In this document: positions 1 through 5,687 of the stretch, one piece after another
Position numbering within the stretch: position 1 is the stretch's first letter
Layout: each line of letters opens with the position of its first letter
Assembly: GCA_009702405.1 (NCBI GenBank)
Contig: WLIC01000024.1
Span: 1-7,276, forward strand
DNA length: 7,276 nucleotides
Reading direction: 5' to 3'
Source of the DNA: Actinomycetota bacterium
GTDB taxonomy: Bacteria; Actinomycetota; Actinomycetes; Actinomycetales; Microbacteriaceae
Made by a program: the position numbers and the translations under genes
The notes under the pieces: generated by a model
Told to the model about the DNA's origin: nothing
Seen by the model: only the letters and a program-made list of their open reading frames with translations
Databases searched by the model: none

Positions 1-914
1 ACTTCTGGATCAATTCCAGCTGCACGCAAAACATTTGGGTTAACCATTCCGCAGCCACCCCACTCAACCCAGCGAGCTCCACCTTTTGCACCTGGGTGCC
101 AAACATCTAACTCAGCTGAAGGTTCAGTAAATGGGAAGAAAGAAGGACGCAGACGAATCTTGGCATCTAGACCGAACATGATTCTGGCAAAGTGCTCAAG
201 GGTTCCCTTGAGATCTGCCATGGTTAGACCTTTATCAACTGCAAGTCCTTCAACCTGATGAAAAACAGGTGTGTGAGTTGCATCAAGTTCATCAGTTCTG
301 AACACACGACCTGGACATAAAACATAAACTGGCAAATCTCGTTCCAGCAATGAACGAACCTGAACTGGTGAGGTATGAGTTCTAAGCACTAGGTGCTGCT
401 CAACCGGTTCAACGAAGAAAGTATCTTGCATAGCTCTTGCTGGGTGATCAGCATCAAAGTTCAAAGCATCGAAGTTGAACCATTCGCTTTCAACTTCAGG
501 GCCTTCAGCTATTTCCCAACCCATGCCGATGAAGATATCTGAGATCTCATCCTGCAAAAGTGATAGTGGATGTCTTGCTCCTAGCACCTGAGTTTGAGGA
601 GCAGCGGTAACGTCGACCTTTTCAGCTTCAAGCTTGGCAGCCTGTTCAACTGCATAGAACTCTGCTTCTTTTGAAGCAAAAGCCTCATTCACTGATGTTC
701 TAGCTGCTGTGATCAGCTTGCCAGCATCTGCTTTTTGGTCAGCAGGAAGTTTTCCGAGTGATGAACTAAGTGCTGCGATAGCTGAGCCATCGCCAACTGC
801 GCTAGCTCGAACAGCTTTTAGAGAAGCCAGATCGTTAGCTGATTGAATCAGCTTCAGGGCGTCAGAAACTATGGCATCGACAGATGCTTTAGTGATTGGG
901 CTATGTTCTGACAT
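1..914 (-). CDS. pheS: Phenylalanyl-tRNA synthetase alpha subunit, 3' end outside the window
   Basis: The catalytic subunit of the cytoplasmic (alpha-beta)2 class II enzyme that charges tRNA-Phe. Translating from the ATG at 914 gives 304 codons and the frame is still open at the window edge. The family is usually about 345-355 residues, so roughly the last 45 are missing. The N-terminal third is an Ala/Lys/Glu-rich helical arm that fits the tRNA-binding coiled coil. The catalytic core follows, with the recognisable strings DTFFV, LRTHTSPVQ, the motif-2 block FRTDELDATHTPVFHQVEG, and WVEWGGCGMVNPNVLRAAGIDPE near the edge. It lies 38 bp after the RNA methyltransferase gene and probably precedes pheT. 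No good Shine-Dalgarno stands before the ATG, but a TATACT box lies 8 nt upstream, so a leaderless transcript is possible besides operon read-through. The identification is secure. Confidence 0.97.
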   Translation of the reverse strand, partial: MSEHSPITKASVDAIVSDALKLIQSANDLASLKAVRASAVGDGSAIAALSSSLGKLPADQKADAGKLITAARTSVNEAFASKEAEFYAVEQAAKLEAEKVDVTAAPQTQVLGARHPLSLLQDEISDIFIGMGWEIAEGPEVESEWFNFDALNFDADHPARAMQDTFFVEPVEQHLVLRTHTSPVQVRSLLERDLPVYVLCPGRVFRTDELDATHTPVFHQVEGLAVDKGLTMADLKGTLEHFARIMFGLDAKIRLRPSFFPFTEPSAELDVWHPGAKGGARWVEWGGCGMVNPNVLRAAGIDPE

Positions 915-922
915 TAGGTTCA

Positions 923-928
923 AGTATA
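923..928 (-). promoter_or_regulatory. Candidate -10 box for a leaderless pheS transcript
   Basis: On the minus strand TATACT matches the TATAAT consensus at five of six bases and fits the actinobacterial TAnnnT pattern. Eight bases separate it from the pheS ATG, so transcription could start at or next to the A of the start codon. The gap has no convincing ribosome-binding site, which agrees with leaderless translation, common in Actinobacteria. The hexamer at the expected -35 distance is a poor match. The box could also be chance within read-through operon sequence. Confidence 0.35.
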
Positions 929-952
929 TCCGCTAGGGCTTTTTGCTTGCGC

Positions 953-1753
953 TTAGCGCGGTGTTGAATTCTGAGCAAAGGCAGATGAATAAAGACAAAC
1001 ACTGGCAGCGGTTGCAAGATTCAGTGACTCAGCAGCACCATAAATAGGAACTGCAACAGTTAGATCAGCAAGGGCTAGTACTTCTGGCTCAAAACCCCAA
1101 GCTTCATTACCGAATAACCAAGCTGTTGGTTTTTGCAGTTCTGAAGAAAGTTCTGGCAACGCTTTCCCTGATGCATCAGCTGCAAGGATCTGAATACCAG
1201 CGCCTTTTAGTGCCTTTACTGCTTCATTGATATCAACATCAACAGCGAACGGCAGGTGGAACATCGAACCTGTAGTGGATCTAACAACCTTAGGGTTATA
1301 AATATCCACGCTACCTGAGCTAAAGATAACTGCATCAGCACCAGCTGCGTCAGCTGCTCTTAGAACTGTTCCAGCATTACCTGGATCTCTGATCTGAGAG
1401 AGCAACACAACAAGCTTTGGGCTGGTGGCAATGATGTCTTCAAGAGACACATCAAACTGCTCACAAACAGCAACGACACCCTGTGGTGTGTTGGTGTCTG
1501 ACAAAGCTGCAAGAACAGCATCGTTGACTAGTTGAACTTCAACTCTTGAACTTGCAGCTTGAGCAAAGAGTTCCGGATGGCGTGCCAAAGCCTCCTCGGT
1601 AGCAAAAGCTTCGAGGATTAGTTTTGGTCGATTGAGCGCCTCACGAAAACCTTGCGGTCCTTCAAGCAGAAAGAGCCCGGTTTCTGACCGGGCATCTTTC
1701 TTAACTAGCTTGGCAACCCCACGAACCTTAGCGGCTTTGGGATCGATTAGCAC
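953..1753 (-). CDS. SpoU/TrmH-family (SPOUT) RNA 2'-O-methyltransferase
   Basis: A 266-residue SAM-dependent RNA ribose methyltransferase, probably acting on 23S rRNA; the exact nucleotide cannot be read from sequence. Residues 1-100 form the substrate-binding N-domain typical of the family (FLLEGPQGFREAL near 28-40 and the SDTNTPQGVVAV segment at 85-96). The C-terminal half carries the three SPOUT knot motifs: motif 1 around Asn126 and Arg132 (RDPGNAGTVLRAAD), motif 2 LFGNEAWGF at 213-221, and motif 3 PIYGAAESLNLATAAS at 236-251. Its GTG start is 5 bp after the rplT stop with no strong ribosome site, so it is probably translated by coupling to rplT. This gene between rplT and pheS is a recurrent actinobacterial arrangement. 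Annotations such as rlmB or tsnR are possible, but the specificity is uncertain, so no symbol is given. Confidence 0.93.
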   Translation of the reverse strand: MLIDPKAAKVRGVAKLVKKDARSETGLFLLEGPQGFREALNRPKLILEAFATEEALARHPELFAQAASSRVEVQLVNDAVLAALSDTNTPQGVVAVCEQFDVSLEDIIATSPKLVVLLSQIRDPGNAGTVLRAADAAGADAVIFSSGSVDIYNPKVVRSTTGSMFHLPFAVDVDINEAVKALKGAGIQILAADASGKALPELSSELQKPTAWLFGNEAWGFEPEVLALADLTVAVPIYGAAESLNLATAASVCLYSSAFAQNSTPR

Positions 1754-1758
1754 AGGCT

Positions 1759-2142
1759 CTAGTGAACCTTTGGAGCTGAAGTGTTCGCTGGAAGTGCAGC
1801 CTTAGCGGTAGCTACCAAAGAAGCAAAAGCCTTTGGTTCGTTAACTGCTAGGTCAGCCAAGATACGACGGTCAACAGCAACGCCTGCAAGGTTTAGACCC
1901 TGGATTAGACGGTTGTATGTCAGTCCGTTCGCACGAGATGCTGCGTTAATACGCTGAATCCATAGACGACGGAAGTTACCCTTCTTATCGCGACGGTCGT
2001 TGTATGCATAAACCAGCGAGTGTAGAACCTGCTGCTTAGCCATACGGTATAGACGTGAACGCTGACCACGGTACCCCTTGGCACGTTCAAGTGCTGTGCG
2101 ACGCTTCTTCAACGCGTTTACTGCGTTTTTTACTCTTGCCAT
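1759..2142 (-). CDS. rplT: Large-subunit ribosomal protein L20 (bL20)
   Basis: A 127-residue ribosomal protein that binds 23S rRNA early in 50S assembly. In several bacteria L20 also represses its own operon by binding the leader mRNA. The N-terminal 60 residues are strongly basic ([26 protein letters not shown] at 23-33), as in the long rRNA-threading helix of the family. The globular part has the signature [20 protein letters not shown] (57-76) and the [14 protein letters not shown] block near 90-103. The length is normal. The ATG is preceded by a strong TTTAGGAGAAA ribosome site, and the gene follows rpmI by 34 bp. Whether L20 autoregulation operates here is not known. The infC leader would be the place to look. 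Confidence 0.98.
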   Translation of the reverse strand: MARVKNAVNALKKRRTALERAKGYRGQRSRLYRMAKQQVLHSLVYAYNDRRDKKGNFRRLWIQRINAASRANGLTYNRLIQGLNLAGVAVDRRILADLAVNEPKAFASLVATAKAALPANTSAPKVH

Positions 2143-2176
2143 TAGTTTCTCCTAAAAATTCTGTGAATAGCTTGGG

Positions 2177-2371
2177 CTAGTGGCCGAGCTGCTTCTTGAT
2201 GGTCTTGAAGTCGGCTGCGCTAACAACCTGATCTTGGTTTAGACGACGGGTGCGACGGCTCGACTTGTGCTCGAGGTTGTGGCGCATGTTAATCTGCTGC
2301 TTCATCAACTTGCCGCTACCTGTGAAGCGGAAACGCTTCTTAGCGCCAGAGTGGGTCTTCTGCTTTGGCAT
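2177..2371 (-). CDS. rpmI: Large-subunit ribosomal protein L35 (bL35)
   Basis: A 64-residue, very basic 50S ribosomal protein of normal family length. It has the opening [14 protein letters not shown], a central basic stretch with [16 protein letters not shown] (32-47), and the closing [15 protein letters not shown], which match the actinobacterial form of L35. The ATG has a clear AGGAGA ribosome site. It lies 18 bp after the infC stop and 34 bp before rplT. The infC-rpmI-rplT order is one of the most conserved operons in bacteria and supports the call independently of the protein sequence. Confidence 0.98.
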   Translation of the reverse strand: MPKQKTHSGAKKRFRFTGSGKLMKQQINMRHNLEHKSSRRTRRLNQDQVVSAADFKTIKKQLGH

Positions 2372-2389
2372 AACTTCTCTCCTGTTTTT

Positions 2390-3001
2390 CTAATCTGCGG
2401 TTTCTGCCGCAGAATCCTTAGTTTCGGTCTCAGTCTTTGAAGCTTTAGCTTGTTTATCAGCTAAACGCTTGGCTTCAGCTTTTGCTTCTGCCTTGTTACG
2501 TAAAGGAGCGATAACCATAACCAAGCTTCTACCGTCAGCCGAAGGACTCGACTCAACAGCACCAAACTCAGTTACTTCTTCAGCAACCTTCTGCAACAAC
2601 TTGACACCCATCTCCGGACGTGATTGCTCACGGCCACGGAAAACGACCATCACTTTGACCTTGTCGCCAGCTTTCAAGAAGCGTTCGATCTGACCCTTTT
2701 TGGTCCCATAGTCGTGATCATCGATTTTCAATCCAAAACGAACAGTCTTGATAACTGTGTTGGTTTGGTTCTTTCTCGCTTCACGGATCTTCTGGGCTGC
2801 TTCGTACTTGAACTTACCGAAATCCATCAATTTACACACTGGTGGCTCTGAACCGGGAGATACTTCCACCAAATCTAAGTCAACTTCCTGCGCCATACGC
2901 AGGGCTTCTTCGATTTTGATGATTCCTAGCTGTTCACCGTTAGGTCCAACTAGGCGTACCTCAGGCACACGAATTCGTTCGTTTATACGCGGATCGCTGA
3001 T
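2390..3001 (-). CDS. infC: Translation initiation factor IF-3, starting at an ATC codon
   Basis: IF3 binds the 30S subunit, prevents premature 50S joining and checks the start codon and initiator tRNA. I place the start at ATC (3001-2999), giving 203 residues that open [20 protein letters not shown], the conserved IF3 N-terminus. An AAAAGGAG ribosome site precedes it with a 6-nt spacer. No ATG, GTG or TTG lies in frame between the upstream stop at 3052-3050 and the GTG at 2968. Starting at that GTG would delete 11 conserved residues and has no ribosome site. Other IF3 marks are [15 protein letters not shown] (57-71), the linker region with RKNQ (76-79), [10 protein letters not shown] (93-102) and [10 protein letters not shown] (121-130). 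The last 35 residues are an Ala/Lys/Glu-rich tail that is probably disordered and is common in actinobacterial IF3. It is the first gene of the translation cluster. Confidence 0.95.
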   Translation of the reverse strand: MSDPRINERIRVPEVRLVGPNGEQLGIIKIEEALRMAQEVDLDLVEVSPGSEPPVCKLMDFGKFKYEAAQKIREARKNQTNTVIKTVRFGLKIDDHDYGTKKGQIERFLKAGDKVKVMVVFRGREQSRPEMGVKLLQKVAEEVTEFGAVESSPSADGRSLVMVIAPLRNKAEAKAEAKRLADKQAKASKTETETKDSAAETAD

Positions 3002-3007
3002 CTGCTG

Positions 3008-3013
3008 CTCCTT
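3008..3013 (-). promoter_or_regulatory. infC: Strong Shine-Dalgarno fixing the infC ATC start
   Basis: The minus strand reads AAGGAG, part of AAAAGGAG, followed by the 6-nt spacer CAGCAG and then ATC. This is the best ribosome site near the infC N-terminus. It is the main reason for choosing the non-canonical start over the in-frame GTG 33 nt further in. A strong site paired with a start codon that IF3 discriminates against is the known arrangement for IF3 autoregulation in enteric bacteria. Confidence 0.8.
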
Positions 3014-3015
3014 TT

Positions 3016-3038
3016 GACGTGACTTATTTGGCCACGTC
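3016..3038 (-). promoter_or_regulatory. Hairpin next to the infC ribosome site
   Basis: GACGTG (3038-3033) and CACGTC (3021-3016) are perfect 6-bp inverted arms around an 11-nt loop, and an inner G-U pair could extend them. In the infC mRNA this stem ends directly before AAAAGGAG, so its folding or melting could influence ribosome access. It could instead be a protein-binding dyad in DNA. No long U-run follows, so it is not a standard intrinsic terminator. It was found by eye and no folding energy was computed. Confidence 0.4.
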
Positions 3039-3041
3039 CAT
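3024..3041 (-). promoter_or_regulatory. Possible five-codon leader ORF (MDVAK) upstream of infC
   Basis: ATG GAC GTG GCC AAA TAA lies in the infC leader. It ends 22 nt before the infC ATC, and its codons run through the 5' arm and loop of the adjacent hairpin. There is no Shine-Dalgarno before the ATG. It would be read only if the transcript began at or very near this ATG; a poor TAAATA box lies 5 nt upstream. Very short ORFs arise by chance, so this is weak. Confidence 0.15.
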
Positions 3042-3057
3042 GCAAGTATTTACTTGC
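3042..3057. repeat. 16-bp inverted repeat in the infC leader or promoter region
   Basis: GCAAGTATTTACTTGC consists of perfect 7-bp arms around two T residues. As RNA it can form a 6-bp stem with a 4-nt loop, three bases upstream of the GACGTG/CACGTC hairpin. As DNA its short spacing and symmetry resemble a dimeric regulator's operator. It lies 40-55 bp before the infC start, in a suitable place for promoter control or leader structure. No regulator family can be assigned from the sequence. Confidence 0.45.
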
Positions 3058-3172
3058 TAACGCGCAGAACTGAAAGTTCAAAGCTTTACCCGGCCACCTA
3101 AAGAAATCGGTAGTCGCGGGTGGGAAATGAATCCACTTCTGACTGCAGAGGTAAATCCGCAGAGCCGTGAAG

Positions 3173-3179
3173 TAGCCTA
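3173..3179. promoter_or_regulatory. Candidate shared -10 element between DUF1844 and infC
   Basis: TAGCCTA fits TAnnnT on both strands (TAGCCT on plus, TAGGCT on minus), the symmetric layout described for bidirectional promoters. On the plus strand it would start transcription near 3185, about 25 nt before the DUF1844 ATG. On the minus strand it would give infC a leader of roughly 165 nt. Neither direction has a good -35 match, and TAnnnT is common by chance, so confidence is low. Confidence 0.22.
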
Positions 3180-3210
3180 GCAGAGAACACCGTCGAAAGT
3201 GAAGCCCTGA

Positions 3211-3546
3211 ATGTCAGATGATTTAGAGAACCAAGCCCTCCGCGAGCTTGAAGATGTCCCAGCCGTTGAAGTTATCACCGCAACAGCCGTTCACCTCATG
3301 AGCGCTGCCGCTGTCCAGGTTGGTTTGGCTGAAAATGGCTATAAAGGTGACCTTGATGAAGCCAGAAAGCTAATCACAGCACTGGCCGGCCTTATTTCAG
3401 CTAGTTCCCCAGACCTAGGCGATCACCACGCCAGACCACTAAGAGATGGGCTAAGAAGCCTGCAACTAGCTTTCCGTGAAGCATCAACGATAAAAGATGA
3501 GCCTGGTCAAGGCCCAGGTGAGAAATTTACTGGTCCTGTGAACTAG
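3211..3546 (+). CDS. DUF1844 family protein of unknown function
   Basis: A 111-residue small protein whose body matches the actinobacterial DUF1844 family as I know it. It has an acidic N-terminus (1-16), a hydrophobic helix PAVEVITATAVHLMSAAAVQ (17-36), the LDEARKLITALAGLI helix (48-62), DHHARPLRDGLRSLQLAFRE (71-90), and the tail PGQGPGEKFTGPVN. The first helix is apolar but contains His and Glu and belongs to the family fold, so I do not call it a membrane segment. No biochemical role is established to my knowledge. The ATG has a modest purine-rich GAAAGTGAAG upstream. It is the only plus-strand gene, head-to-head with infC and tail-to-tail with the SseB-family gene, overlapping the latter by 20 bp. 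Confidence 0.9.
   Translation: MSDDLENQALRELEDVPAVEVITATAVHLMSAAAVQVGLAENGYKGDLDEARKLITALAGLISASSPDLGDHHARPLRDGLRSLQLAFREASTIKDEPGQGPGEKFTGPVN
3491..3519 (-). terminator. Weak terminator candidate for the his-sseB operon
   Basis: Just after the SseB-family stop the minus strand reads CCTGG, a 7-nt loop and CCAGG (3518-3502), then CTCATC and TTTT. A 5-bp GC-rich stem with a late, interrupted T-run is a poor intrinsic terminator. It also lies inside the DUF1844 coding region, where the GQGPGEKF tail is conserved at protein level, so the pairing may be incidental. Confidence 0.25.
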
Positions 3547-4306
3547 TTGGCAGGAATTTGACTGCCAAAGAATCAACTAACTCAACAAAACGCTCAGATG
3601 CTCCAAGCTGTCCGAACAGCTGACCTTCAATACCTTTTAGCTCAAGTTCAGTTAGCCCAGGTTTCAAATAAACCACCAAAAGTAACTCCTGTCCTCTGAG
3701 CCTTGCTGTTGGATCCCCGCAAACCAAAGTGAAACTCTCAACCTCAGCAATCTCCTCAACGCTTTGGTTGATCAGTTCAACAACTTCTGGATTGCGTTCA
3801 GGCGGTAGCCAATTCAAACCCTGGGCAATAGCTGCAATGGCAGGACGTCTAATAACTAGCTCAGTTTCACTCAACGGATCTAAAACAATTCGAGTGTTAC
3901 CTTCACTGGCAGCGGCTAGGCAAACCTTTCTACCATCGTTTGGCACAGGTCTTGCATTCGCGTTCCACTTTGTCATGGCTGCAACAGAACTAAAGACCGG
4001 TAACGCTTTTTGATTATCTGGAGTGAGCACAGTAACAATCGAAAGATCAGCACTCTTATCAACTTGTTGACCGTGAGCTCCAACGCCAGATTCACCAAGC
4101 TCTGCAAGTAAAGGAATTAGAAATCTTGCTGATGCAAAAGCTTCATAAACTTTTTCTAAACCAGCAACACCGGTTTGAAAATTTGCGATAGCTTCCAAGA
4201 GATTTTCATCAGCGAGACCAGCGTCACCACTAAAAGGATTTGCTTCGAAAGATCTACCTTCCCAAGGAACTCCAGCCGAGTCAGAGAACTTGTCGTGATC
4301 AGACAT
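3527..4306 (-). CDS. SseB-family protein, last gene of the his operon
   Basis: A 259-residue soluble protein resembling the SseB N-terminal domain proteins found beside priA in many Actinobacteria; function unknown. Recognisable segments are GRSFEANPFSGD (17-28), RFLIPLLAELGE (61-72), the DLSIVTVLTPDNQKALPVFSS strand region (87-107), WNANARPVP (114-122), VLDP (141-144) and VIRRPAIAAIAQG (151-163). The last 90 residues are less conserved and include LLLVVYLKPGLTELEL. There is no signal peptide or membrane segment. The ATG lies 2 bp after the priA TAA with no strong ribosome site, so it is probably translated by coupling. Its 3' end overlaps the convergent DUF1844 gene by 20 bp. The name derives from an enterobacterial protein with little known biochemistry and should not be read as evidence of a secretion role. 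Confidence 0.85.
   Translation of the reverse strand: MSDHDKFSDSAGVPWEGRSFEANPFSGDAGLADENLLEAIANFQTGVAGLEKVYEAFASARFLIPLLAELGESGVGAHGQQVDKSADLSIVTVLTPDNQKALPVFSSVAAMTKWNANARPVPNDGRKVCLAAASEGNTRIVLDPLSETELVIRRPAIAAIAQGLNWLPPERNPEVVELINQSVEEIAEVESFTLVCGDPTARLRGQELLLVVYLKPGLTELELKGIEGQLFGQLGASERFVELVDSLAVKFLPTSSQDQ
3547..3568. terminator. Hairpin directly after the DUF1844 stop, possible terminator
   Basis: TTGGCAG (3547-3553) and CTGCCAA (3562-3568) are perfect 7-bp arms around an 8-nt loop, beginning at the base after the DUF1844 TAG. No T-run follows on the plus strand, so it would be a U-less hairpin of the sort often proposed in Actinobacteria, or a mark of mRNA end stability. It lies within the last codons of the convergent SseB-family gene and is therefore also transcribed in that mRNA. 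Confidence 0.4.
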
Positions 4307-4308
4307 TT

Positions 4309-5037
4309 TTAGCCAGCAACTTCAAGAGCTTCTTGCAGAGTGAACTTGCCTGCATAAAGTGACTTACCAAGAATTGCACCTTCGAGACCAAGTGGCACTA
4401 ACTTTCTTAGCTCTTCTAAATCTTTCAAAGAAGAAATACCGCCGGATGCGATGACTGGTTTGTCGGTGTGATCCATTACTTGTTTCAACATATCAATGTT
4501 TGGTCCAAGCAGCATTCCATCTTTTGTGACATCTGTCACAACATAACGCGGGCACCCGGCCTCTTCTAATCTGGCAAGCACTTCAAAAAGATCGCCGCCA
4601 TCTTGAGTCCAACCTCTTGCAGCAAGAGTTGTGCCGCGAACATCTAAGCCAACCGCAATTTTGTCACCATACTTAGCAATAACTTCTGCCGTCCAGTCTG
4701 GGTTCTCTAGAGCAGCTGTCCCGAGGTTCACTCTCCTGGCTCCTGCTGCCAACGCTACTTCTAAAGATTCGGTATCTCTTATGCCGCCAGAGAGTTCAAT
4801 GTTTATGCCATGACTATTAGCAACTACTTCACGAATGATTGCTCTGTTTTCGCCTCTAGAAAAAGCAGCATCAAGATCAACTAGGTGAATCCATTCCGCA
4901 CCTGCATCGATAAAAGTTTTTGCTGCTTCAAGGGGTGAGCCGTAATCTGTTTCGCTACCAGCAACACCCTGGCTAAGTCTGACCGCTTTACCATCAGCAA
5001 CATCAACTGCTGGAAGTAACACAAGTTTGTCGTTCAC
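4309..5037 (-). CDS. priA (hisA): ProFAR isomerase, PriA-type (HisA, probably also TrpF activity)
   Basis: A 242-residue (beta-alpha)8 barrel enzyme that isomerises ProFAR to PRFAR in histidine synthesis. The catalytic Asp pair is visible as Asp12 in LLPAVDV and Asp173 in TDVTKDG. Phosphate-binding glycines are in ELSGGIRD (81-88) and [10 protein letters not shown] (195-204). Actinobacterial PriA also performs the phosphoribosylanthranilate isomerase step of tryptophan synthesis, using an Arg and a Trp on a mobile loop. Here RGW at 141-143 and Arg20 occupy the matching places by my alignment from memory with mycobacterial PriA. The dual function is thus inferred, and no trpF lies in the window. 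The start is GTG at 5037, behind an AAAGGAAA ribosome site and 17 bp after hisH. Confidence 0.95.
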   Translation of the reverse strand: MNDKLVLLPAVDVADGKAVRLSQGVAGSETDYGSPLEAAKTFIDAGAEWIHLVDLDAAFSRGENRAIIREVVANSHGINIELSGGIRDTESLEVALAAGARRVNLGTAALENPDWTAEVIAKYGDKIAVGLDVRGTTLAARGWTQDGGDLFEVLARLEEAGCPRYVVTDVTKDGMLLGPNIDMLKQVMDHTDKPVIASGGISSLKDLEELRKLVPLGLEGAILGKSLYAGKFTLQEALEVAG

Positions 5038-5054
5038 GTTCAGATTTCCTTTAC

Positions 5055-5687
5055 CTATAAAGTCTTTAGCCAGTTAGATAGCAATCTCAACCCAGCAACA
5101 CCAGATTTCTCTGGATGAAATTGGGTTGCAGAGAGAGGACCATTCTCAACCGCTGCTACAAATCTAGAACCATACTCAGCCCAAGTCACCTTAGGTTTGT
5201 CAAACGGCGAAGTATCTTCCAACTCAAACTCAGGCGCACCATATGAGTGAACGAAATAGAACTGCTGGTCGCTGATACCTTCAAACAAAACTGAACCTGC
5301 AGGTGCTTGAACGTTATTCCAACCGATATGCGGAAGGGTCTCAGATTCAAGTTTGATAACTCGACCTGGCCATTGACCTAGTCCTTCAGTTTCTAAATCG
5401 TGTTCAGTTCCGATATCAAACATCACTTGTAAACCAACACAGATACCAAGCACTGCTCTCCCCGCAGAAAGCCTTTGATCAATCATGCTAGGTGCACCAA
5501 CTTTGACAAGTTGTTCCATAACGGCAGCAAATGCACCAACGCCTGGTACAACCAAACCATCGGCTGCTAACACTTGTGCTCTATCTGCGGTTAGGACAGC
5601 TTCTGCGCCAACTTCTTTCAGAGCGTTTAGGACAGAGTGAACATTGCCACTGCCATAATCCAGAACAACTACTTTAGGTTGGGTCAC
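5055..5687 (-). CDS. hisH: Imidazole glycerol phosphate synthase, glutaminase subunit HisH
   Basis: A 210-residue class I glutamine amidotransferase subunit. It releases ammonia from glutamine and passes it to HisF (not in the window) to make imidazole glycerol phosphate and AICAR. The nucleophile elbow is [10 protein letters not shown] with Cys83. The His and Glu of the triad are His191 and Glu193 in TQFHPEKSG. The oxyanion-strand region is LVVPGVGAF (45-53), and PHIGWNNV (119-126) and YFVHSYG (144-150) are further family marks. The length is typical. It starts at GTG 5687, overlapping the hisB TGA as GTGA, with AAAGG in the hisB tail as its ribosome site, so the two are translationally coupled. 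All catalytic residues are present. Confidence 0.97.
   Translation of the reverse strand: MTQPKVVVLDYGSGNVHSVLNALKEVGAEAVLTADRAQVLAADGLVVPGVGAFAAVMEQLVKVGAPSMIDQRLSAGRAVLGICVGLQVMFDIGTEHDLETEGLGQWPGRVIKLESETLPHIGWNNVQAPAGSVLFEGISDQQFYFVHSYGAPEFELEDTSPFDKPKVTWAEYGSRFVAAVENGPLSATQFHPEKSGVAGLRLLSNWLKTL

Larger units (their letters stand above)
3002..3210. other. Divergent intergenic region between infC and DUF1844
   Basis: This 209-bp region is the only sizeable non-coding stretch. From the infC side it holds the infC ribosome site, the GACGTG/CACGTC hairpin, the 16-bp inverted repeat, and two competing pairings further upstream in the leader: CCACC 3094-3098 with GGTGG 3119-3123, or ACCCG 3088-3092 with CGGGT 3117-3121. 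Nearer DUF1844 are three GCAGAG copies (3145, 3159, 3180) and the symmetric TAGCCTA. No convincing complete promoter with both hexamers was found on either strand. Confidence 0.6.

Noticed and set aside
915..952. Terminator between the RNA methyltransferase gene and pheS
   Set aside because: GCGCTAAGCGC around the stop codon gives only a 4-bp stem and no T-run follows on the minus strand.
2390..2968. IF3 starting at GTG 2968 (192 residues)
   Set aside because: It removes the conserved [12 protein letters not shown]-terminus and has no ribosome site, whereas ATC at 3001 has a strong one at ideal spacing.
2469..3017. Three plus-strand open frames opposite infC (2469-2693, 2624-2851, 2748-3017)
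   Set aside because: They overlap each other and lie antisense to a certain gene, with low-complexity, family-less translations; they are shadows of infC codons.
3227..3320. Membrane helix in the DUF1844 protein
   Set aside because: The apolar stretch at residues 17-40 contains Glu and His and matches the soluble family core, so a transmembrane call is not supported.
3729..4013. Plus-strand open frame opposite the SseB-family gene
   Set aside because: It is an antisense shadow with no ribosome site and no recognisable protein features.
4631..4813. Plus-strand open frame opposite priA
   Set aside because: It is a short antisense shadow of a gene with intact catalytic motifs.
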